A DNA stretch of 16,402 bases, taken from UBA1138 sp036338615. Its GTDB lineage: Bacteria > Gemmatimonadota > Gemmatimonadetes > Longimicrobiales > Gaopeijiaceae. Below the pieces are notes generated by a model. It did not search any database. It was not told where the DNA came from and saw only the letters and a program-made list of their open reading frames with translations. Shown here piece by piece: positions 7,892 to 14,442 of the stretch. The translations under genes were made by a program, and so were the position numbers. The stretch is from the NCBI GenBank assembly GCA_036338615.1, contig JAYZBT010000043.1, forward strand, positions 1 through 16,402, given 5' to 3'. Every line of letters begins with the position of its first letter. The stretch's first letter is position 1.

Positions 7892-9237
7892 ACGAACATC
7901 CCGGCGAACGCCGCTGTGAGCAGCGCAGCCAGCAGGCCCGCGAACATAGCCTTCACGCCCAGTCGCGCGAGGTCCCGGCGGCGCGTCGGCGCGATCTCGC
8001 CTACTCCGGCGACCGTCATCGCCACAGAGCCGAAGTTGGCGAATGTCGCGAGTGCGTAGATCGCGATGACCAGCGACCTCTCGTCGAGCGCCGCCCCCCC
8101 ACCGAGCGCCGCCTCGAGTTGCACGAAGGCGACGAACTCATTGAGTACGAAGTCCACTCCGATCATCTGGCCGACCAGCGCAGCGTCCCCCCACGGAACG
8201 CCCAGCATCCAAGCCACCGGTGCCAACAGCGCCCCGAGCATGCTCTCGATGGTGAGGCTCTGGATCCCGAACATCCCCCCCGCCCAGCCGACGACGCCGT
8301 TCGCCATGGAGATCAGCGCGACGAAAGCGATCAGCATGGCCGCCACGACCAGCGCGAGACGGAGCCCTTCCGAGGCTCCGCGCGCGGCCGCATCGATCAC
8401 GTTTACGTCCGGTCTCTCTGCTTCGATGTCCAACGTACCCGAGGTTTCCGGCGTCCCGGTTTCAGGAACGAGCAACTTGGCCATGACCAACGCGGCGGGT
8501 GCCGACATGATCGAGGCGGCAATCAAGTGTCCCGCGGCTTCGCTCTGGTAGGGAAGCATCATTCCGGCATATGCCGCTAGCACACCTCCGCTGATGGTCG
8601 CCATTCCGGCCGTCATCACGGCCATCAGTTCCGACTCGGTCATCTTCGCGATGAACGGCTTCACGACGAGCGGCGACTCCATGAGACCCACGAAAATATT
8701 GGACGCGGCGCAGAGCGTCTCGGCGCCCGAAGTACGCATGGTCCTTTGCATCACCCACGCGGCCGCGCGAACAACCAACTGCATGATCCGGAGGTGGTAC
8801 AGCACCGTCATGAGGCACGCGAAAAAGATGATGTTGGGGAAGATTCGGAATGCAAAGAAGGCCCCGGTTCGCGCCACAGAGCCCTGCGTCGATACGAAAT
8901 TCTGGTTCGCGTCGACCGTGCCAACCGGCACGTTGTCCGATACCAGATTCCCGAAGATGAATCGGCCACCCTGCTCCGCGTAGCCGAGCAGCGCACGGAC
9001 CAGGCCGTTCATCCAATCGAAGAACGCGACGCCGAACGGGGTCTGCAGCACCAATACGGCAAACGCGAGCTGGAGCCCGAGCCCCCAAGCGATGACCCGC
9101 CAAGAGATCTTCGCCCGGTCGGTGGACAGCGACCAGGCGAGCGCGATCAGCAGGCCCGCCCCGACCAGGGCCCGTAGCCGCGCGGGTGTCGTCGCCGCGA
9201 AGGAGGGATCCTGGAAGAGAAGGACCAGACTGTTCAC
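7888..9237 (-). CDS. Concentrative nucleoside transporter (CNT/NupC family)
   Basis: A 449-residue inner-membrane symporter. GLMESPLVVKPF (184-195) is the first substrate-binding hairpin, with E187 at the position of the nucleobase-contacting glutamate of CNT structures. VLNEFVAF (364-371) is the second hallmark, providing the ribose-contacting Glu/Asn region. ATFANFGSVAM (398-408) is the conserved gate-domain end. The family imports nucleosides with Na+ or H+. The two residues before the first glutamate are Leu-Met rather than the Gln-Thr remembered for vcCNT, so base preference may differ. A polar loop of about 25 residues (98-122) lies between membrane segments. GTG 9237 overlaps the TGA of the upstream lipoprotein gene (GTGA), and its own TGA overlaps the kinase TTG, so the three genes form one translationally coupled unit. 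Confidence 0.93.
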   Translation of the reverse strand: MNSLVLLFQDPSFAATTPARLRALVGAGLLIALAWSLSTDRAKISWRVIAWGLGLQLAFAVLVLQTPFGVAFFDWMNGLVRALLGYAEQGGRFIFGNLVSDNVPVGTVDANQNFVSTQGSVARTGAFFAFRIFPNIIFFACLMTVLYHLRIMQLVVRAAAWVMQRTMRTSGAETLCAASNIFVGLMESPLVVKPFIAKMTESELMAVMTAGMATISGGVLAAYAGMMLPYQSEAAGHLIAASIMSAPAALVMAKLLVPETGTPETSGTLDIEAERPDVNVIDAAARGASEGLRLALVVAAMLIAFVALISMANGVVGWAGGMFGIQSLTIESMLGALLAPVAWMLGVPWGDAALVGQMIGVDFVLNEFVAFVQLEAALGGGAALDERSLVIAIYALATFANFGSVAMTVAGVGEIAPTRRRDLARLGVKAMFAGLLAALLTAAFAGMFV

Positions 9238-10298
9238 GCTCCGCCAGACTCTCCCGTCGACACCTCATTGGCACCGGAGCCGGAGAATACGAGGGCGGTG
9301 AGCTGCGGGCCTTGGTCCTGCATCTGAATCACGGCCGTGTAATAGCCACTCAACACCTGGTCGCCCGCCACCAGCGTGTAGCACCCCCTCGCGAAGCTGA
9401 TACGCTCGCTCAGATCGAAGTCGAGGATGCTCATGCCGAGGTCGCCGACCGCCGGCAGCAAGCGCTCGAGCGAATACGCGGCGTTCGTCTTTCCTACGGC
9501 GGGCACGTCCCACGGCAGGCGCACGACGGCACCCGGGGCGAGCATGCTCAGGGCGCCTTCGAAATCATCGTTGTTCCACGCGTATCGGAACTCGGACAGA
9601 TAGCTGTTCGTGAACAGATAGGCGTTGACCATCCACTCAGCTCTCTCGTTCTGACCCCTGAGCGCGCTCGGTCCGTACCGGGCGCGAATCGAGTCCGGCG
9701 TCAGGTGCGGAGGATTCGCGACGATCAAGTCTCCCCGGGTCGGAACCCCCGCGCCGCCGAACGCCAAGTACATCTTCGACCGAATCTGCCAATCGAAGTG
9801 GTCGCGCTTCGCGATGGTGATGTGTACCCCACTGTGATCGCCTTCGGGCTGGGACGACTCCGCCTGGTAGCGACCGTACATGAAAGTCATGAGCCCAGAC
9901 GCGGCGAACTCATCCCTCCACGTCTCGATGCCAGAGACCTGCGGGAGCTGCCAGTCGGCATAAGCCATCACGGCGTTCCGACCGTGGAGGAGCTTCCCGT
10001 CGGGCGTCACGAGCGTCACGTCCGCGGAGTACAGACCGGGCAGGAACTCGCGCTTGTCCCGCTGCCACACTTCGCCGAAGCGCAGCATGAGGGAGTCCGT
10101 CCCCTGCAGCGCGTTCGCGTGGAACTCGGCCTTGTAGGCGGCGAGCGAGCGCCCGTCTCCTCCTGGGAGCGCGCTGGAGAGACCGGTGGAGCCCTGCTCG
10201 ACCAGATCCGCGGTGTTCGCACCAGCGCACCCGGATAGACCAGCGAGGGCCATGAGATACAGTGCCGCGAACAGGTGTCGCGGCACGGGTCGATTCAA
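9234..10298 (-). CDS. Lipoprotein, probable tandem NTF2-like domains
   Basis: A 354-residue product with a lipoprotein signal peptide: hydrophobic FAALYLMALAG followed by lipobox LSGC, Cys24 being the lipidation site. Two similar halves can be seen. Residues ~50-175 contain FLPGLYSADVTLVTPDGKLLHGR and ~220-345 contain FEGALSMLAPGAVVRLPWDVPAVGK. Each has an N-terminal helix, a 'small volume of damage/deposit' strand and a ligand-pocket-like beta-sheet pattern, as in SnoaL/NTF2-like (DUF4440-type) folds; this fold call is by eye. No catalytic set is apparent. Role unknown. It begins the coupled unit with the nucleoside transporter and kinase, so an envelope function tied to nucleoside uptake is a guess. 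The start is TTG 10298; AGGAGA at 10308-10313 (minus sense) is its Shine-Dalgarno, 9 nt away. Confidence 0.75.
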   Translation of the reverse strand: MNRPVPRHLFAALYLMALAGLSGCAGANTADLVEQGSTGLSSALPGGDGRSLAAYKAEFHANALQGTDSLMLRFGEVWQRDKREFLPGLYSADVTLVTPDGKLLHGRNAVMAYADWQLPQVSGIETWRDEFAASGLMTFMYGRYQAESSQPEGDHSGVHITIAKRDHFDWQIRSKMYLAFGGAGVPTRGDLIVANPPHLTPDSIRARYGPSALRGQNERAEWMVNAYLFTNSYLSEFRYAWNNDDFEGALSMLAPGAVVRLPWDVPAVGKTNAAYSLERLLPAVGDLGMSILDFDLSERISFARGCYTLVAGDQVLSGYYTAVIQMQDQGPQLTALVFSGSGANEVSTGESGGA

Positions 10299-10313
10299 AG
10301 GAGGAAATCTCCT
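10299..10313 (-). promoter_or_regulatory. Shine-Dalgarno-containing hairpin just upstream of the lipoprotein start
   Basis: On the minus strand AGGAG-ATTTC-CTCCT forms a perfect 5-bp stem with a 5-nt loop. The 5' arm is the only good Shine-Dalgarno for the TTG start at 10298, and the 3' arm abuts that start codon. In RNA the stem would hide the ribosome-binding site. This is short enough to be chance, so a regulatory role is inference. Confidence 0.4.
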
Positions 10314-10395
10314 GTGGGGGGATGAAGGGCGGTCCTCGCAAGGCTAGACACCGATGCCACGTGGATGGCTGAGTCGACCTCGTCGACGCGCACCC

Positions 10396-12621
10396 TCACG
10401 AACCCAGCTCCAGAATGAGTGCGTTCGCGCCACGCAGCCGCGCCCCGAGAATGCGACCTATGGCACCCTGGATCTTCACCGCGATCTCAGGGTGTTCGCT
10501 GCCCAGTTCGGACAAGGCTTCGTACGAGAGTTCGAGTAGCTCGAGCGGCCCTGTCGCCTGTACCGCGGCGGCTCGCGGGGAACCGTCGAGAAGAGCCATT
10601 TCTCCGAAAACCGTCCCCTCGGAAAAAGTGGCCACTCGCAAGCGGCGGCTCTCCCCGGGGGTCAAGATGGAGACGTCGGCGTTCCCACTCGCAACCAGGA
10701 ACATGGAGCGTCCCGTCCCACCATCCTTCACTACGAACTCGCCTTCGACGAAACGACGCCGGCCGATGTAGCCGTCGAGTATAGCGCACTCGTCGTCGTC
10801 CAGGCCCCACGATTTGCCGAAGTCCAAAAGCGTCCACCCGCCGGGAGGCCCCTCGTCGGCTCCGAGCTTCAATAGAAGGCCCTCTTCGAAGTACTCGAGC
10901 GCCGCGTCCGTGCTCTCGAACATTCGGGCCTCGGGAACACCGTTCGGGACGAGGTCTTCGGCGATCTCCGCATTGATTCCGCCCGATGTCACGTAGCTGA
11001 AGGCCAGCGTGGTACCTCGGGTGCGCAAGCGTTCGAAGGTCTGTCCCAGCACCTTGCACCCGGTGGCGTCCACGCCCCCTACGCGCTTCAGATCGAGCAA
11101 TATGAACTCGGCACCATCGTCGGCGAGGTCCTCGGCCCGGGTCGCGAGCGAGTCGCAAGACCCGAAGAAGATGGTGCCCTCGAGCTCGATGATGGCGATT
11201 CGATGTCCTTCGGAACTCAGCAGCTCCGCGAGATGCTCGGCCCGCCGCCTCGTAGATCGCACCGTGGCCCCCGTGCGCACGCGACGGATGGGCGAACGGC
11301 TCATCTTGGCCACGAAGACGATCACCGAGAGCGCCACGCCGGCACCGACCGCGGCCACCAGGTTCACAAAGACGCCGACCATGACCACGAACACCATCTC
11401 GCCCACCGCCAGATAATTGTCCATGGGCTTGGTGGCGTCTGTGCGCCTGAGCTCTTTGACCTGACCGACGGTCCAGCGGTCGAACAGCCCGGACGCGATG
11501 ACCATGATCAGGCCCGCCACGGCCGCCTTCGGTATGAGAGCGAGGGGCCGAGCCAGCACGACCACCAACACAAGAACCGCAAGCGCGTTCACAACGCCCG
11601 AGGCGCGCGAGCGCCCTCCCGCGTTGTGGTTCACCGCGGCTCGCGCCAGGATGCCCGAAGTGGTCAGGCCGCCGAAGAAGGCGGCGACGGCACTGCCGAT
11701 TCCCTGGCCAACGAGTTGGTTGTTCGCGTCGAACCGTCGGTCCGCGATGCTCTGGTAGCTGACGAGCGTGATCAGGGCGGAGATCGAATCGAGCACCGCC
11801 ATCGCCAGTGCTCCGCCGAGTACCATCACGAGCAGGTCGAGGTTCGCCCCGTCCGACAGAGCCGCAAAGATACCCCCCAGATACTCGGGTCGCGGGATCG
11901 CAGACGGCAGGCTCCCGAAGACCGGGCCGAGCGACGTGCCAGGCCAGGCCGCCTGCAGCAAGTGGTGCAGCAGCGTGCCCGCGACGAGCGCTACGACGGG
12001 CACGCTGGCCTTCGGGAGGAAGCGCGCTCCCTTCCAGGCGATCCCCGCGGTCACGGAAGCCACGACCGCCGTAGCGGGCTGGATCTGGCCGATGTCGCTG
12101 AAGAGGGAGACGACCGACTGACTCGGCACACCGAGAAACGGCCACAGCTGTCCGTAGATCAGCAATATCGCCGTGGTATTGCGAATGCCGGCCACCACCG
12201 GATACGGCATGAACTTCACCAACGCGCCCACGCGGAACGCCCCCAACAGAATCTGGACGCTTCCGCTGATCAGCACCGCTCCGAACGCGAGCGCGAGCAA
12301 CAAGTCCATCGACTCGGGCGACTGGAGATCGAAGCGGCCCGTGGCGAGCAGTTGGCTGAGCAGCGCCGCGAACGCCATGGAGGTCGTGGCCTTCGGCCCG
12401 GCGATCATGCCGGGTGCGCTGCCGAAGAGGGCCGCCATGAGCCCCGCCACGATCGAGCTGAACATGCCCGCCAGGATGCCCTGCCCAGTATACTCCGGGC
12501 CGAGCGGCGCAAACGCGATCACGCCCGCGGCCACGTTGCCCGTGATCGATACGATCGCGGATGCCGTTCCTCCGGATAGATCGCCTGGGGTGAAGCTGGG
12601 GCTTCGAGTGGTTTGCGACAT
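10396..12621 (-). CDS. SulP-family anion transporter fused to STAS and cyclic-nucleotide-binding domains
   Basis: A 741-residue three-part protein. The first ~430 residues are a polytopic SulP (SLC26-type) module; its early helices contain APLGPEYTGQG and GSAPGMIAGPKATTSMAFAAL, typical of the family substrate site. About residues 455-580 form a STAS domain with the phosphorylation-loop-like VDATGCKVLG. The C-terminal ~140 residues are a cNMP-binding domain: the cassette FGEMALLDGSPRAAAVQA has the glutamate that binds ribose and the arginine that binds the cyclic phosphate, so it should bind ligand. SulP proteins carry bicarbonate, sulfate or other anions; the ion here is unknown. ATG 12621 is preferred over an in-frame GTG at 12666, since the first membrane segment begins well after it; neither has a strong Shine-Dalgarno. 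It heads the leftward cluster, 97 nt before the lipoprotein gene. Confidence 0.9.
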   Translation of the reverse strand: MSQTTRSPSFTPGDLSGGTASAIVSITGNVAAGVIAFAPLGPEYTGQGILAGMFSSIVAGLMAALFGSAPGMIAGPKATTSMAFAALLSQLLATGRFDLQSPESMDLLLALAFGAVLISGSVQILLGAFRVGALVKFMPYPVVAGIRNTTAILLIYGQLWPFLGVPSQSVVSLFSDIGQIQPATAVVASVTAGIAWKGARFLPKASVPVVALVAGTLLHHLLQAAWPGTSLGPVFGSLPSAIPRPEYLGGIFAALSDGANLDLLVMVLGGALAMAVLDSISALITLVSYQSIADRRFDANNQLVGQGIGSAVAAFFGGLTTSGILARAAVNHNAGGRSRASGVVNALAVLVLVVVLARPLALIPKAAVAGLIMVIASGLFDRWTVGQVKELRRTDATKPMDNYLAVGEMVFVVMVGVFVNLVAAVGAGVALSVIVFVAKMSRSPIRRVRTGATVRSTRRRAEHLAELLSSEGHRIAIIELEGTIFFGSCDSLATRAEDLADDGAEFILLDLKRVGGVDATGCKVLGQTFERLRTRGTTLAFSYVTSGGINAEIAEDLVPNGVPEARMFESTDAALEYFEEGLLLKLGADEGPPGGWTLLDFGKSWGLDDDECAILDGYIGRRRFVEGEFVVKDGGTGRSMFLVASGNADVSILTPGESRRLRVATFSEGTVFGEMALLDGSPRAAAVQATGPLELLELSYEALSELGSEHPEIAVKIQGAIGRILGARLRGANALILELGS

Positions 12622-12772
12622 CTCGAGGTTGTTCAGGACAGGGGCCGACGGCCTCCAAGATGTCACACCTTGAAAACCATGGCGAGGCGGCCCATGAAAT
12701 CTGTAAGATGTATCGACGCGCGGGCCAGTGGCGCGGAAGTGATACCGAGGTTCCCTTTCTCTGGAGCAGTGA

Positions 12773-14101
12773 GTGGCTTCATCTCCACCGGTGGTCGATA
12801 CACCTCTTTGGCCGGGACTCGACCGCGAGTTCCAGCGAGCGCTGATCGAGGAAGGGCTCGCTCCGGACGGCAGGGCACTCCGCCACCGGGCGGAAGCACG
12901 GTTCCTTTACGCGGAGGGCAAGCCGTTCCTGCTTGGACCTGCGCAGATGGTCGTGCCCGAGGTGGCGGAGCGACTGCGCGAGGTGACACGGACCTACCAT
13001 CGCGCGATCGAGACCATCGTGGAGTCGTCCGTCCACGACGAGGCGGTGCGGGACGCGCTTTCGACGCCGCCCGCCCTCGCCGACGACCTCGCCCGCGACA
13101 CGGATCCGGCGAACTCCAAGGTACACATCTTCCGACTCGATCTCCTGCCGGCCGAGGACGGGGGCTTCTGGATTCTGGAAACGAACGCCAACTGCCCTGG
13201 CGGCTTCGTCTTCTCGGGTATGTGCAATCGAGCCTGGAGGGAGTTCCTCGGGGAGCGCGGGCATGGGCTCCCCCCCGCGCTCGAGCACGAGGAGCCGGGA
13301 TTCATGGCGAACTGGTTCTTGCGCGTGATCCGGCGGGACACGGGCACGACTCCCGACTTTCTCGCGCTGATCCGTGAGGAGGGCGGGAACCGCCTGGAAC
13401 TGCTGGAGTTCGCTAAGCACGTCGGCTGGCACGACTTCGAGTGCGAGGAAATCGACCCCAGAGAGATCGACTATGACGGAGCGGGCGTGGCGACGACGCG
13501 GGGGCGACCTCTTACCCATGCGTATCAGAAGCTCGGCATGCAGGTGTTCCAGCGCCTTCGAGCGGACCTGGACCCGTTCGTGGCCGCGGTACGCGACCGC
13601 GCGGTCTTCGTGCAAAACGGGCAGCGCGGGCGTTGGGTAGGCGACGACAAGCTCTGTCTCGCCATCATGTCGGACCCGTCCTTCAAGCACCTCTTCGACG
13701 ACGACGATTGGGATCTACTACAGCAGCACGTGCCCTGGTCGAGGAACGCCAGACTTCTCGACGACGAGTGGCTGCAGGCGATACGCGGCGAGCGGGAGCG
13801 CTACGTGCTCAAGCGGGGCCTGGATACGCGGGGGGACGGTGTGTTGGTCGGGAGAGAAGAGCGGCAAGACCAATGGGACCAGGCGGTGCTGGTCGCCGCT
13901 GACGAGGGGTGGCTGGTCCAGGAATTTCACTCCACCACTTGGATCGAACGGGACTTCGACTCTCCAGAGTTGCAGAGACACGATCTCGCGCTCGGCGCCA
14001 TCGATGGGGAATTGACCACGCTCTTCATGCGCAGTAGCGACGAGCTTCGCGTGAACATGTCCCGCTCGGGTCGCATGCATCCCGTCTTCCTGGGCGCGTA
14101 A
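12773..14101 (+). CDS. Circularly permuted ATP-grasp ligase-like protein
   Basis: A 442-residue protein with ATP-grasp elements in permuted order. FWILETNANCPGGF (132-145), the acidic metal/phosphate-binding strand normally near the C-terminus, comes first. DDKLCLAIMSDP (291-302) and HVPWSRNARLL (319-329) follow. The nucleotide-binding lysine strand and glycine loop, YVLKRGLDTRGDGVLVG (344-360), and the hinge WLVQEFH (380-386) come last, and RVNMSRSGRMHPVF ends the chain. This order is that of glutathionylspermidine-synthetase-like and other circularly permuted ATP-grasp enzymes, which form amide bonds via acyl phosphates. The substrate is unknown. GTG 12773 is supported by GGAG at 12763-12766, 6 nt upstream. 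It is divergent from the SulP gene and is followed by a small ORF that might belong with it. The stop may be affected by a frameshift (see findings). Confidence 0.8.
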   Translation: MASSPPVVDTPLWPGLDREFQRALIEEGLAPDGRALRHRAEARFLYAEGKPFLLGPAQMVVPEVAERLREVTRTYHRAIETIVESSVHDEAVRDALSTPPALADDLARDTDPANSKVHIFRLDLLPAEDGGFWILETNANCPGGFVFSGMCNRAWREFLGERGHGLPPALEHEEPGFMANWFLRVIRRDTGTTPDFLALIREEGGNRLELLEFAKHVGWHDFECEEIDPREIDYDGAGVATTRGRPLTHAYQKLGMQVFQRLRADLDPFVAAVRDRAVFVQNGQRGRWVGDDKLCLAIMSDPSFKHLFDDDDWDLLQQHVPWSRNARLLDDEWLQAIRGERERYVLKRGLDTRGDGVLVGREERQDQWDQAVLVAADEGWLVQEFHSTTWIERDFDSPELQRHDLALGAIDGELTTLFMRSSDELRVNMSRSGRMHPVFLGA

Positions 14102-14209
14102 TCGGCGCAACTACCGCTCATATCCCTACGGATCCTACGACCAGCTGGACAACACCGACCTGTTGTTTGCGCTAGCGCCGGATCCGACACCTCCCGGAGA
14201 TCACGATCG

Positions 14210-14359
14210 ATGTCGAAGGTCATCGCCGCGGAGTTCGTCGGATACGAGCACACACTTGAACTGCTCGGTCGCCTGGCCGAGGACCCGATGGCCATCTTCG
14301 ATTTCATGCCCGAGCGGTCGGCGGTCTCGTACAGGGCGTCTCGCAAGCACTTCGAGTAG
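14210..14359 (+). CDS. Small hypothetical protein, 49 aa
   Basis: ATG 14210 to TAG 14359 encodes 49 residues. The start is preceded by GGAGA at 14196-14200, 9 nt away. Third codon positions are strongly GC-rich, which is what real genes in this window show. The product begins MSKVIAAEFVGYEHTLELLG, continues RLAEDPMAIFDFMPERS and ends SYRASRKHFE: an amphipathic, probably helical N-terminal half and an aromatic, basic C-terminal half. There is no signal peptide or membrane segment, and I recognise no family. It lies 108 nt after the ATP-grasp gene in the same direction, so it could be a peptide substrate or partner of that ligase, or the tail of a longer, frame-damaged gene. Confidence 0.55.
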   Translation: MSKVIAAEFVGYEHTLELLGRLAEDPMAIFDFMPERSAVSYRASRKHFE

Positions 14360-14379
14360 ATCAGGGGTCGATTAGTGCG

Positions 14380-14396
14380 GGGTAGGGGCCCCACCC
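14380..14396 (+). terminator. GC-rich inverted repeat after the small ORF, weak terminator candidate
   Basis: GGGT-A-GGGG at 14380-14388 pairs with CCCC-ACCC at 14389-14396, leaving one bulged A, and begins 21 nt after the small-ORF stop. The arms touch, so the real loop would take bases from the stem. The following GTTATCCTGTT is only partly T-rich. It may end the ATP-grasp/small-ORF transcript, but evidence is thin. Confidence 0.3.
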
Positions 14397-14442
14397 GTTA
14401 TCCTGTTCGGCTCCAAAGACTTTCAGCTCCGTGAGGTGCTCC

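Larger units (their letters stand above)
14102..14442 (+). other. Spacer between ATP-grasp and GGT-like genes, with small ORF and coding-like segment
   Basis: This 341-nt stretch has no long gene. 14103-14208 holds an open frame with coding-like composition but no start codon (peptide NYRSYPYGSYDQLDNTDLLF and on). 14210-14359 is the 49-aa ORF. A GC-rich inverted repeat follows at 14380-14396, and the GGT-like ribosome-binding site (AGGT at 14434-14437) ends it. No promoter could be called with confidence. Confidence 0.5.

Noticed and set aside
7177..8580. 467-codon plus-strand ORF across the kinase and nucleoside transporter genes
   Set aside because: Arg/Ser/Pro-rich translation without domains, spanning two well-supported minus-strand genes.
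10357..10364. CCACGTGG palindrome between the SulP and lipoprotein genes
   Set aside because: An 8-bp palindrome is expected by chance at this GC content and has no second copy or conserved context here.
11203..12579. 458-codon plus-strand ORF antisense to the SulP gene
   Set aside because: It is a GC-rich shadow: His/Arg/Asp-rich with low complexity and no fold or motif, while the opposite strand has clear SulP, STAS and cNMP signatures.
12661..12676. TGTCACA half-site resembling a CRP operator between the divergent SulP and ATP-grasp genes
   Set aside because: Only one half of the palindrome is present; the cNMP domain next door tempts over-reading.
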